Below, one piece after another: positions 45,302 through 53,613 of a DNA stretch of 64,000 bases; the first letter of the stretch is position 1; each line of letters opens with the position of its first letter. The stretch covers positions 930,001-994,000 of the forward strand of contig NZ_SMFM01000001.1 in assembly GCF_004349085.1 (NCBI RefSeq). Direction: 5' to 3'. This DNA is from Flavobacterium caseinilyticum (GTDB taxonomy: Bacteria; Bacteroidota; Bacteroidia; Flavobacteriales; Flavobacteriaceae). The notes under the pieces were generated by a model. The model was not told the origin of the DNA. It searched no databases and saw only the letters and a list, made by a program, of their open reading frames with translations. The translations under genes and the position numbers were made by a program.

Positions 45302-45835
45302 TTACATTCCTTTGATGATTTCACCGCTAGGTTTGACAACTAATCTACGAACTTCATTGTCTTTTTTTATTTTTAGGTTGTATTCTTTTTTTATGATGTC
45401 TCCTTCTTTTTGAGAGTATAAATACTTGTCATTTACAATTTGCCAACCTGGGAACGTTTTGTATATGGAATATATTAAGTCAGTGGGAAGTTTTACGTTT
45501 TTGTAATTTTCCACCACACTCATTAATTTTCCATTTTCGTTATAAGTTGCAGTTAATGAACCTTTGGGGGTTTCCATAATGACTAAATAATTTTCAAAAC
45601 CTTCATAATCTCTTCCCAAATCATAGGCTATAAATTTATCTTCGAGTGCTCTGACGTTTACATCAGGATTTCGATCGGGTATGTAGACAGAAAAATCCTT
45701 CCCTGCACTTTTGATTACAACTCCCGGTAAATCTTCCATTTTCATACTCCCTTGTCCAGATCTACTTGGATTATTTTGTGAAAAAGAGACAGTTGTAAAA
45801 CTTAAAAAAACTAATAAAAAACTAAATGCTTTCAT
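45302..45835 (-). CDS. secreted PepSY-like protein, paralog 2
   Basis: This protein is closely related to the product of 34857-35375: LPGVVIKSAGKDFSVYIPD, KFIAYDLGRDYEGFENYLV, SLTATYNENGKLMSVVENYK and IIKKEYNLKIKKD align without gaps. A signal peptide ends SFSQ at about residue 20 when translation starts at 45835 (MKAFSFLLVFLSF). The open frame reaches 45865 but the longer form spoils the signal peptide. The gene has its own terminator and shares an upstream motif with its paralog. Its function is unknown. Confidence 0.75.
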   Translation of the reverse strand: MKAFSFLLVFLSFTTVSFSQNNPSRSGQGSMKMEDLPGVVIKSAGKDFSVYIPDRNPDVNVRALEDKFIAYDLGRDYEGFENYLVIMETPKGSLTATYNENGKLMSVVENYKNVKLPTDLIYSIYKTFPGWQIVNDKYLYSQKEGDIIKKEYNLKIKKDNEVRRLVVKPSGEIIKGM

Positions 45836-46314
45836 GATGTTTACTTTTAAATTATAATCTAACACACATCCATTTTAATGATAAAAGCTAGGTAATAAGG
45901 CTTATTTATTTCTTCCCCTTTTATTTTTTAGTACTATAGATCATTAAAATTTAAAAACATTAGCGGCTTTTGGTATTTGAATTAATATTCAAAAAATGAT
46001 TTTAGGCATTAGTAAAATTAAAGCCTTTTGAGATTTTGAAGGGTTAATATTTTTGTAAATATTGTTAACGGTAGCATGGATTTCGAACATATTTTTTAGC
46101 AGGAAAATCCATTTCAATAGCCATTATGCGCTGTGGTTTGTAACTATTATTTAAATAAGAGGTAAAATAATAGCCTGCTAATCAGCAATCTAATTTAAAA
46201 ATAAGAAAAATAACCACTTTTTTAGAAATAAAAATCAGGTCTTTCGGTATTATTTTTGTGGCGATAAATAGAGGAAGAATATTTTTGAATAAACGTCTTT
46301 AATCCTTAAACAGG
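45836..46314. other. intergenic region with a paralog-shared motif
   Basis: This 479-base AT-rich gap contains AAGGCTT-N10-TCCCCTTTT at 45897-45922. I see no other promoter, repeat or ORF. Confidence 0.45.
45897..45922 (-). promoter_or_regulatory. upstream motif shared with the paralog (copy 2)
   Basis: The same AAGGCTT, ten bases, TCCCC, T-run pattern occurs as at 35434-35465; it begins 62 bases upstream of the start codon. Confidence 0.45.
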
Positions 46315-47040
46315 CTACTGTATTTTATGAATAATAAAAATAGTAGGGCGGTTGTGTAAATCCACTTTTACTTTTTTCCAATCCGAAGCTCGCATCGTTT
46401 TAATGTATTCTGATGGTAAAGTAATATCAGTTGCAATACACAGATGCGTAGTAGGGTTAAGAGCCTGTAAGATATCCTCCAGCATTTTATTGTTTCTGTA
46501 AGGAGTTTCTATAAAAATTTGAGACTGATTTTTGTCTTGAGACATTTTTTCAAGATTTTTAAGTGCTATTTTCTTTTCGCCTTTTTCAATAGGTAAGTAG
46601 CCATTAAAAGTGAAACTTTGTCCGTTCATTCCCGAAGCCATCATTGCCAAAAGAATTGATGAAGGACCCACCAACGGAACAACTTGAATTCCTTTTTCGT
46701 GTGCCAATTTTACAATAACAGCACCAGGATCAGCCACGCCAGGACAACCCGCTTCACTCATTAACCCTACATTTTTGCCTTCCAACAAAGGTTTTATGAA
46801 GTCTAAATGTTCCTTAGTTTCGGTGTGTTTATTTAAAACAAAAAGGTTTAATTCAGATTGTTTTTTTTCAGGATTTACGCTTTTAATTGACTTTCGTGCT
46901 GTTTTTTCATTTTCAACAATATAATAATCAATAAAATCAATACTTCTTTTTATCGTTTGTGGTAAGACATCCATTGGATCACAGTCGCCTAAAGTGGTAG
47001 GGATTAAATAGAGTTTTCCTAAAAGAGTAGTTGTATTCAT
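46315..47040 (-). CDS. RsmI-like SAM-dependent methyltransferase
   Basis: This belongs to the tetrapyrrole-methylase fold family. GKLYLIPTTLGDCDP opens it; LMSEAGCPGVADPGA and PLVGPSSILLAMMASGMNGQ form the SAM site. It resembles RsmI, which 2'-O-methylates C1402 of 16S rRNA, but it is a short 241-aa form. From memory, Bacteroidota often carry such a second copy besides full RsmI. The target is therefore uncertain. It lies 69 bases downstream of the phosphatase gene on the same strand. Confidence 0.82.
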   Translation of the reverse strand: MNTTTLLGKLYLIPTTLGDCDPMDVLPQTIKRSIDFIDYYIVENEKTARKSIKSVNPEKKQSELNLFVLNKHTETKEHLDFIKPLLEGKNVGLMSEAGCPGVADPGAVIVKLAHEKGIQVVPLVGPSSILLAMMASGMNGQSFTFNGYLPIEKGEKKIALKNLEKMSQDKNQSQIFIETPYRNNKMLEDILQALNPTTHLCIATDITLPSEYIKTMRASDWKKVKVDLHNRPTIFIIHKIQ

Positions 47041-47109
47041 TGGGATATAATTGCGTTCCTGAAGTAATTTTTTTGTCTATAATATTTAATAAAACACTAG
47101 AAATTCAGG

Positions 47110-47577
47110 CTATTTATGTTTTTCTATTAATTTTTTTGCAATAATCTCGCAAACGTCATTGAGCATGTTGTAGATGATTTCAAATCCATTGGGTAAGCCA
47201 AAATACGGATCGGGTACATCTACCTTTTCGTTCGGAAACAATTCATTTAAGATCAATTGGACCTTTTGTTTTTGTTCTTGATTTTCGGCGAGTTCAATAA
47301 CATCATCATAATTAGAATTGTCCATCACGTAGATATAATCGTATTCATCGAAATCAGCGGTACTGAATTGTCGTCCTTTTTGATGGGAGATATTGATTTT
47401 ATTTTTTTTTGCAACAGCAATAGAGCGATCATCTGGCGAGTGACCAATGTGCCACGAGCCTGTTCCTGCTGAATCAACGGTAAATTTGTTTTTTGGAAGC
47501 TTAGACGCTAATATCCCTTCGGCAAGTGGTGATCTGCAGATATTTCCTAAACAAACCATTAAAATTTTTACGGGCAT
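47110..47577 (-). CDS. low-molecular-weight protein tyrosine phosphatase
   Basis: The active-site loop CLGNICRS (Cys9, Arg15) is near the N-terminus, and the general acid Asp lies in VPDPYFG near residue 125. At 155 aa this is the full family size. It is cytoplasmic. It begins 7 bases after the dnaA stop and is probably co-transcribed with it. In other bacteria such enzymes act on tyrosine kinases of capsule export; no such partner is visible here. Confidence 0.93.
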   Translation of the reverse strand: MPVKILMVCLGNICRSPLAEGILASKLPKNKFTVDSAGTGSWHIGHSPDDRSIAVAKKNKINISHQKGRQFSTADFDEYDYIYVMDNSNYDDVIELAENQEQKQKVQLILNELFPNEKVDVPDPYFGLPNGFEIIYNMLNDVCEIIAKKLIEKHK

Positions 47578-47584
47578 GATATGT

Positions 47585-49012
47585 TTAAAGCGTTAATTTT
47601 TTATTGATGTCCTCGACATACTTTTTGAATTGTTTGTCGGTAGCAACTAAATTGTCAACTGTTTTGCAAGCATGTAAAACGGTGGCGTGATCGCGATCAC
47701 CTATTTGAGAACCGATATTTGCTAATGATGCTTTTGTGAATTTCTTTGCAAAAAACATTGCCAATTGTCTGGCTTGTACTACGTGCCTTTTTCTCGTTTT
47801 TGATTGAAGGGTTTCCAAATCTAACTGGAAATAATCAGATACCGTTTTTTGAATGTAATCTATAGAAATTTCACGTTTAACATTTTTAACAAATTTTTCA
47901 ACAACGCTTTTAGCAAGTTCTAAAGTAACTTCTTTTTTATTAAACGAAGATTGGGCAATCAAGGAGATTATAGCCCCTTCCAGTTCTCTTACATTGGATT
48001 TAATATTGCGGGCAACATATTCAATAATCTCCTCCGGGATTTCAACACCATCACGATACAATATATTTTTTAGGATAGAAATTCGTGTTTCATAATCGGG
48101 TTGGTGCAGTTCAGCAGACAAGCCCCATTTGAAACGAGACAATAACCGCTGTTCGATATCCTGCATATCTACAGGCGCTTTGTCCGAAGTTAGAATTACC
48201 TGTTTGCCATTTTGATGCAAATAATTAAAAATATGGAAAAATACATCCTGAGTTCCTGATTTACCGGAAAGGAATTGAACATCATCGATAATTAATACAT
48301 CAATTAATTGATAAAAATGAATAAAATCATTTCGATTATTTTTCTTTACAGAGTCGATATATTGCTGTGTAAAAATCTCTGCAGAAATGTATAATACTGT
48401 TTTTTCAGGATATTTGTCTTTAATCTCCACTCCAATAGCGTGCGCTAAATGGGTTTTTCCTAATCCAACGCCACCAAAAATCAATAACGGATTAAACGAT
48501 GTTCCGCCTGGTTTATTGGCAACGGCCATACCGGCCGAACGCGCTAATCTATTGGAATCTCCTTCCAGGAAATTATCAAAACTGTAATTGGCATTCAACT
48601 GTGATTCGATTTTTAAATTGCGAATTCCAGGGATTACGAAAGGATTTTTTAATTCTGGATTTAAATTTTTGAATGGAGCATCTACTTCCTGAGGCTTCAT
48701 AGGAACACGGTTAGCACTTGGCAATTGTTCCGTAAACGGTTGTTTGTTGCCGTAAGTGTTTTCCATTCTGATTTTATAGAGTAACTTTGCGTTTTTTCCA
48801 AGTTCTTTGGTCAGCGCTACTTTTAATAATTTCACATAATGTTCTTCCAGCCATTCGTAGAAGAATTTGCTTGGAACCTGAATATATAATGCGTTATCGG
48901 TAAGTTCAACTGATTTGATTGGTTCGAACCAAGTTTTGTACGCTTGATCCTGAATGTTGTCTTTAATGAAAGACAAACAGTTTTCCCACACTGATTGAGC
49001 AGTTTTGTTCAT
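47585..49012 (-). CDS. dnaA: chromosomal replication initiator protein
   Basis: DnaA binds oriC and opens DNA for replication. Domain I (about 1-85, WENCLSFIKDNI ... FFYEWLEEHYV), a short linker, the AAA+ domain (Walker A GGVGLGKTH, Walker B LIIDDVQFL) and the DNA-binding domain IV with GDRDHATVLHACK are all intact in 475 aa. The divergent gap upstream is only 185 bases and has no clear DnaA-box cluster, so I do not claim an origin here. The phosphatase gene follows closely. Confidence 0.97.
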   Translation of the reverse strand: MNKTAQSVWENCLSFIKDNIQDQAYKTWFEPIKSVELTDNALYIQVPSKFFYEWLEEHYVKLLKVALTKELGKNAKLLYKIRMENTYGNKQPFTEQLPSANRVPMKPQEVDAPFKNLNPELKNPFVIPGIRNLKIESQLNANYSFDNFLEGDSNRLARSAGMAVANKPGGTSFNPLLIFGGVGLGKTHLAHAIGVEIKDKYPEKTVLYISAEIFTQQYIDSVKKNNRNDFIHFYQLIDVLIIDDVQFLSGKSGTQDVFFHIFNYLHQNGKQVILTSDKAPVDMQDIEQRLLSRFKWGLSAELHQPDYETRISILKNILYRDGVEIPEEIIEYVARNIKSNVRELEGAIISLIAQSSFNKKEVTLELAKSVVEKFVKNVKREISIDYIQKTVSDYFQLDLETLQSKTRKRHVVQARQLAMFFAKKFTKASLANIGSQIGDRDHATVLHACKTVDNLVATDKQFKKYVEDINKKLTL

Positions 49013-49197
49013 ATATTTGGTTAAATTATTTTTATTTGGGGATCTATTATCCTATAATAAAAAGGCTGTGTTTTTATATTTTTTCAGGGAAACAAATATG
49101 TGAACAATTTTCTGTAAAAAAAAATATATTAGGTAATAATTTTATAAATTAATGTTGTAAGGAGCTCTTTAAATTTTAAATTTTTAATAAATAATTA

Positions 49198-49602
49198 ATG
49201 AAAGATCATCAAATAAATGTTAGGGTCCGGTACTCAGAAACGGATCAAATGGGAGTTGTATATCACGGGAATTACATCCCTTATTTTGAAATTGGAAGGG
49301 TGGAATGGCTTAGAGACAAAGGGATCTCTTATAAAAGCATGGAGGAAAGCGGTATTGCGCTGCCTATTGTTTCTATGAATATAAATTATAAAAAACCAGC
49401 CAAATATGATGAGTTGCTTACAGTGCATACTCGTTTTAAAAGTCAGAGCTCGGTGAAGATAGAATTTGACTGTGAAATTTATAATGAATCGGATGAGTTA
49501 TTAACAACTGCTCAATTTATTTTGGTTTTTGTATCCTTAAAAACAGGTCGCCCAACTGCTCCGCCAGATTATATTTTGGACTTATTTAAAATGATGGAAT
49601 AA
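49198..49602 (+). CDS. YbgC-type acyl-CoA thioesterase
   Basis: This 134-aa hotdog-fold enzyme hydrolyses acyl-CoA thioesters. The catalytic signature is YSETDQMGVVYHGNYIPYFE (Asp16), and the second half has INYKKPAKYDELLTV. YbgC proteins can be tied to the Tol-Pal system; no tol genes are present here. It is divergent from dnaA across 185 bases. Confidence 0.9.
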   Translation: MKDHQINVRVRYSETDQMGVVYHGNYIPYFEIGRVEWLRDKGISYKSMEESGIALPIVSMNINYKKPAKYDELLTVHTRFKSQSSVKIEFDCEIYNESDELLTTAQFILVFVSLKTGRPTAPPDYILDLFKMME

Positions 49603-49632
49603 AGTAATAAAAAAAGCAATTTTAAATCGAGA

Positions 49633-50262
49633 TTAGAGTTGTTTTATATTGATTTCAAAAATTGAGTTAAAGATGCCGAATACTAGTTCGGCATTTTTTT
49701 TTCGCGTTTTTATTTCGATTTTACCAATTGCATTTGCTGAATTTTCTTGAATTTCAATTTCCTGATTTACAATTACGAGTTTTTTTTCTTTGATAACTCG
49801 CATCACTTTATTCATAAATGCATAATCAAAGGAAAGAGAATAGTGAATGTCAATTGTTTTTTCGACTATTTCGCAAGTTTTAAGAAGCACTTGCGCAGTA
49901 TTTTTGTAGGCAGAGATCAATCCGCCAACTCCTAATTTGACTCCTCCGAAAACGCGAACCACTACAATCAAAATATTGGTTACTGAAAAGGACTGAATTT
50001 GACCGTAAATTGGCATTCCGGCGCTGTTGCTTGGTTCTCCATCATCATTTGCCCTATAAGTCAGTGTTTCAGTGCCAATCTGGAAAGCGTAACAAAAATG
50101 GCCTGCCTGCGGATGTTCTTTTCGCAACCGTTCAAGAATAGGTTTTAGTTGGTCTTCGGATTCTATCGGGAAAGCATAGCCAAAGAATTTGCTGTTTTTT
50201 TCTTTGAATAATACTGATGAGGGTGCGAATTCAATAGTTTTGTAGGTGTCTTTTAATTCCAA
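49633..50262 (-). CDS. IMPACT/YigZ family protein
   Basis: This UPF0029 protein has ANDDGEPSNSAGMPIYGQIQ and VVVRVFGGVKLGVGGL, the two family signatures, and a C-terminal ferredoxin-like part. At 209 aa it is a normal YigZ. Eukaryotic IMPACT modulates Gcn2 signalling; the bacterial role is not settled, though ribosome-related functions have been suggested. It is last in the minus-strand run ribD - HAD - yigZ, with an 17-base gap before it. Confidence 0.9.
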   Translation of the reverse strand: MELKDTYKTIEFAPSSVLFKEKNSKFFGYAFPIESEDQLKPILERLRKEHPQAGHFCYAFQIGTETLTYRANDDGEPSNSAGMPIYGQIQSFSVTNILIVVVRVFGGVKLGVGGLISAYKNTAQVLLKTCEIVEKTIDIHYSLSFDYAFMNKVMRVIKEKKLVIVNQEIEIQENSANAIGKIEIKTRKKNAELVFGIFNSIFEINIKQL

Positions 50263-50279
50263 GGGTAAAGGTGTTGGGA

Positions 50280-50888
50280 TTAAAGTATTATTTTTTCAAA
50301 CAAGTTTACCACATCTTCTTGCCCAACTTGTAAATTCCAAACCTTCAGGCCTGCGGCTTTAGCGGCATCAGTGTTTTCTTTTTTATCATCAACAAACAAA
50401 GTTCGCTTTGGTGCTAAATTGTGTTTTTTGATAACATAATTAAAAATTTCGGCATCGGGTTTTCGCAAACCCATCTCAAATGAAAAATAAATCTTTTCGA
50501 AACATTGATAAAAATCTCTGTAAAAAGACATGCCTGCTTTGTGTTGGAATTTTTCAATATGCATCGCGTCAGTATTGCTCAATAAAAATAAGCGATACTT
50601 GGTCGATAGTTTTTGCAGAAATTCTAAACGGTACAAAGGTATTGTCGAGTCTGGAATTATGGAATTCCACGCATGACGAATCTCTTCTATAGAGGCATCC
50701 GGTATATGTTCTTGAAAGCCCTCTATGAATTGAAGTTCAGAAATTTTACCCGTTTCAAAATTGCGGTTAAGTTCCTGTAAATCAGTGCTCCATTCTGTTA
50801 AGCCTAATTTTTTAAACTCAATAATTGGGGCATCTTTATCTAGATTTATAAAAATATCTCCAAAATCAAAAATTATAGTATTAATCAT
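50280..50888 (-). CDS. HAD family hydrolase
   Basis: The HAD nucleophile motif is FDFGDIFINLD (residues about 8-17), motif II is FLLSNTDAMHI and motifs III/IV are FVDDKKENTDAA. The helical cap lies between motifs I and II, so it is a subclass IA phosphatase of 202 aa. It overlaps the end of ribD by 8 bases. Since the phosphatase for the riboflavin intermediate is a HAD enzyme in several bacteria, it is a fair candidate for that missing step; this is inference. Confidence 0.88.
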   Translation of the reverse strand: MINTIIFDFGDIFINLDKDAPIIEFKKLGLTEWSTDLQELNRNFETGKISELQFIEGFQEHIPDASIEEIRHAWNSIIPDSTIPLYRLEFLQKLSTKYRLFLLSNTDAMHIEKFQHKAGMSFYRDFYQCFEKIYFSFEMGLRKPDAEIFNYVIKKHNLAPKRTLFVDDKKENTDAAKAAGLKVWNLQVGQEDVVNLFEKIIL

Positions 50889-51960
50889 GGTTTCTAACTA
50901 TTATAAGTTCATCATTGCCAATTGACTTCTTTTCAAAAGACTTTTTTGGCAATATTGGGGCGCTGATTCCGCTTCCAAATTTTATGTTTCCAATAAATAT
51001 TCGCGCTTCATCCCAAAGATTCTCGTCAATGAAAGTTTGCAAAGATTGCCTGCCACCTTCAATAATTACGGATTGTATTTCATTTTGAAATAAGAGTTGG
51101 ACAATCTGCTTGGCAATATTTTCGTTGAAATCAATTTTTTGGAAATGAACATTTTCTTTTTCATCAGAAAACACTGTTTCCGAAATCATTATCGTTTTCA
51201 CGGAATTATCAAAGATATGACTTTCTGTGTAAATACGATTATTTCGGTCGAGAACAATTCGAATGGGGTTATTACCGCACCAATCTCGAACATTTAATTT
51301 TGGGTTGTCTTCGATAGCTGTTTTGGTTCCCACCAGAATTGCCTGTTCTTCGGAGCGCCATTTGTGCACTAATTGTCTTGAATAAAAGTTGGTTATCCAA
51401 ACAGGTGCTCGTTTTTTAATAACAGTCATGCCTGAGGTTTCTGGATTGCAAAAAATGGATTCCGGCGCTATAAAACCGTCATGAGTTTCGGCCCATTTCA
51501 AAATTACATACGGTCTTTTCTTTTCGTGAAACGTAAAAAATCGTTTGTTCAACTCGTTACATTCGTCTTCAAGAATGCCGGTGGTAACCTGTATTCCGGC
51601 TTCCAATAGTTTTTTAATACCATTTCCCGCAACTTTTACATTGGGATCAACGGTTCCTATGACAACATTCGGAATTTTATTTTTTATAATCAGATCACAA
51701 CAAGGCGGTGTTTTTCCAAAATGACTACAAGGTTCCAAACTCACATAAATAGTAGCTTTTTTTAGCAGCGTTTTGTCCTTCACTGAATTTATAGCGTTTA
51801 CTTCAGCATGTGGTTCACCTGCCTGTTTGTGCCATCCTTCTCCGATGATTTTGTCTTCATGAACGATTACACTACCTACCAAAGGGTTCGGATAGGTAGT
51901 CCCTAAGCCATTCTTAGCTAATTCAATGCAACGTTCAATATATTTTTCATGTATTTTCAC
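50881..51960 (-). CDS. ribD: riboflavin biosynthesis deaminase/reductase RibD
   Basis: This bifunctional enzyme deaminates and then reduces the pyrimidine intermediate in riboflavin synthesis. The zinc deaminase domain (1-145) has HAEVNAI and PCSHFGKTPPCCDLII. The reductase domain (about 150-359) has RPYVILKWAETHDGFI and VIIEGGRQSLQTF. At 359 aa it is full-length. Its -7 element lies only five bases before the ATG, so the mRNA is probably leaderless or nearly so. The HAD gene overlaps its 3' end. Confidence 0.94.
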   Translation of the reverse strand: MKIHEKYIERCIELAKNGLGTTYPNPLVGSVIVHEDKIIGEGWHKQAGEPHAEVNAINSVKDKTLLKKATIYVSLEPCSHFGKTPPCCDLIIKNKIPNVVIGTVDPNVKVAGNGIKKLLEAGIQVTTGILEDECNELNKRFFTFHEKKRPYVILKWAETHDGFIAPESIFCNPETSGMTVIKKRAPVWITNFYSRQLVHKWRSEEQAILVGTKTAIEDNPKLNVRDWCGNNPIRIVLDRNNRIYTESHIFDNSVKTIMISETVFSDEKENVHFQKIDFNENIAKQIVQLLFQNEIQSVIIEGGRQSLQTFIDENLWDEARIFIGNIKFGSGISAPILPKKSFEKKSIGNDELIIVRNHD

Positions 51961-51964
51961 AAAA

Positions 51965-51972
51965 CAAAAGTA
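51965..51972 (-). promoter_or_regulatory. -7 element of ribD, start-codon proximal
   Basis: TACTTTTG on the minus strand ends 5 bases before the ATG at 51960, which predicts transcription starting at or within a few bases of the start codon. No FMN riboswitch fits in this space. Confidence 0.5.
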
Positions 51973-52007
51973 ATGATTTTTGACTTTACGATTTTGTTTT
52001 AAAACTT

Positions 52008-52039
52008 TTGAAAATTATTCTAAACAATTTCTATTTTTG
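52008..52039 (+). promoter_or_regulatory. promoter of the acetyltransferase gene
   Basis: TTG at 52008-52010, a 21-base spacer and TATTTTTG at 52032-52039 fit the Bacteroidota consensus. The leader would be about 18 bases. Confidence 0.6.
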
Positions 52040-52063
52040 CAGATATAATTAGATTTTGAAAAA

Positions 52064-52549
52064 ATGGAAAATTACAGTATCAGGAAAATAAATAAAGAGG
52101 ATAATCCCGAAGTTGCTCAATTGATACGAGCGGTTTTTGATGAAATGGATATCCCAAAAGTAGGAACGGCGTATGAAGATCCCTATTTGGACTTAATGTA
52201 CGAGGAGTACAACAAATCCAGATCCGTATATTATGTTGTTGAAAATAACGGTAAAATTGTTGGTGTTGCAGGAATCGCACCGCTTGCTAACGAAGCCGAG
52301 ACCATTTGTGAATTGCAGAAAATGTATTTTCTGCCTGAAGCCCGAGGTATAGGAATTGGTAGTGAAATGATGGAAGTCTGTTTGCAGAGTGGCAAAAATC
52401 TCGGATATGAAAAATGTTATTTAGAAACCATGCCATTTATGCTTGATGCCCAAAAATTATATAAAAAAGCGGGTTTTAACTATATTGATGCTCCAATGGG
52501 AAGTACAGGCCATGTAAGCTGTCCCGTTTGGATGCTAAAAGAATTGTAA
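52064..52549 (+). CDS. GNAT family N-acetyltransferase
   Basis: This 161-aa acetyltransferase has a complete GNAT core: SIRKINKEDNPEVAQLIRAV, the strand GKIVGVAGIAP, the acetyl-CoA loop LPEARGIGIGSEMM and KLYKKAGFNYID. It stands 52 bases before prmC on the same strand and is probably co-transcribed. The substrate is unknown. Confidence 0.87.
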   Translation: MENYSIRKINKEDNPEVAQLIRAVFDEMDIPKVGTAYEDPYLDLMYEEYNKSRSVYYVVENNGKIVGVAGIAPLANEAETICELQKMYFLPEARGIGIGSEMMEVCLQSGKNLGYEKCYLETMPFMLDAQKLYKKAGFNYIDAPMGSTGHVSCPVWMLKEL

Positions 52550-52601
52550 TTTTTTCGTATGAATTAATTGAATTAATCCATCAAATCGATACCATAATAA
52601 A

Positions 52602-53459
52602 ATGAAAATAAAAGAATTCAGAAGCTACTTTATTCAGGAACTCACTCCGATTTATGATGCTGGCGAAGCGGAAAGCTTCTTTTATTTGATTTTGGAAGAA
52701 AAACAACAGTTAAAAAGAATTGATTTGGCTTTACAGCCTTATTTGGATTTTTCTGAGGAACAAATCATGGTTTGGGATTTAATTTTGCAGCAACTAAAAA
52801 AGGAAATTCCGATTCAGTATTTATTAGGCAAAACGAGTTTTTACGGACTGGATTTTCAGGTCAATGAAAATGTTTTGATTCCCAGACCGGAAACAGAAGA
52901 ATTGGTCGAATGGATTATAGAAAGGCAGAATTCAAAAGGTAAAAGTCAGCAAATCCGTATATTGGATATTGGCACAGGAAGTGGCTGTATTGCCATTTCT
53001 TTGGCAAAAAATCTACCAAACGCACAGGTTTTTGCATTAGATATTTCTGTAAAAGCTTTGGCTACAGCCCAAAAAAATGCGGAATTAAATACCGTGAATG
53101 TAACATTTATAAATCAAAATATTCTTGAAACGGAGGATTTGGGACAACAGTTTGATATTATAGTTTCAAATCCGCCCTACGTCAGAAATTTAGAAAAAGC
53201 CGAGATCAAAAAAAATGTTTTGGACAATGAACCACATCTGGCCCTTTTTGTAGAAGATAACGACGCATTAATTTTTTATAAAAAAATAGCAGACCTAGCC
53301 CAGAAAAATCTGTCCAAAAACGGACACTTATTTTTTGAAATTAATCAATATCTAGGAAAACAAATGATTGATTTACTTGAGAAAATGAATTTCTCAGCTA
53401 TCGAACTACGCAAAGATATTTACGGTAATGAAAGGATGATTAAAGGAGAAATGAATTAA
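52602..53459 (+). CDS. prmC: release factor glutamine N5-methyltransferase
   Basis: PrmC (HemK) methylates the GGQ glutamine of RF1 and RF2. The N-terminal helical domain (about 1-80) is followed by the Rossmann methyltransferase: LIPRPETEELVEW, ILDIGTGSGCIAISL and the NPPY motif in IVSNPPYV. At 285 aa it is the standard length. It belongs functionally with prfC elsewhere in the window, but the two are not linked in an operon. Confidence 0.95.
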   Translation: MKIKEFRSYFIQELTPIYDAGEAESFFYLILEEKQQLKRIDLALQPYLDFSEEQIMVWDLILQQLKKEIPIQYLLGKTSFYGLDFQVNENVLIPRPETEELVEWIIERQNSKGKSQQIRILDIGTGSGCIAISLAKNLPNAQVFALDISVKALATAQKNAELNTVNVTFINQNILETEDLGQQFDIIVSNPPYVRNLEKAEIKKNVLDNEPHLALFVEDNDALIFYKKIADLAQKNLSKNGHLFFEINQYLGKQMIDLLEKMNFSAIELRKDIYGNERMIKGEMN

Positions 53460-53613
53460 GTAGCCAGTTGCAGTATTCAGCTTTTAAACTTGTGAAATTA
53501 GAAATCGTTTCCTGAGCCTGTCAGAGCGAACAGTTGAAGCTAACATCATTGAGCAATCAAAAAAATGAGTATTTAGTTTTAAATCTGTACACTTTTATTT
53601 CCCTTTGGGGATT

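Noticed and set aside
35434..45922. Recent segmental duplication of the two PepSY-like loci
   Set aside because: Only the genes and one short upstream motif are alike; flanking genes and the rest of the spacers differ, so no large duplicated block exists.
49013..49197. Possible oriC upstream of dnaA
   Set aside because: Only weak partial matches to DnaA boxes (TTATCCTAT, TGTGAACAA) are present in 185 bases and there is no cluster. I cannot support an origin here; a GC-skew plot of the whole genome would decide.
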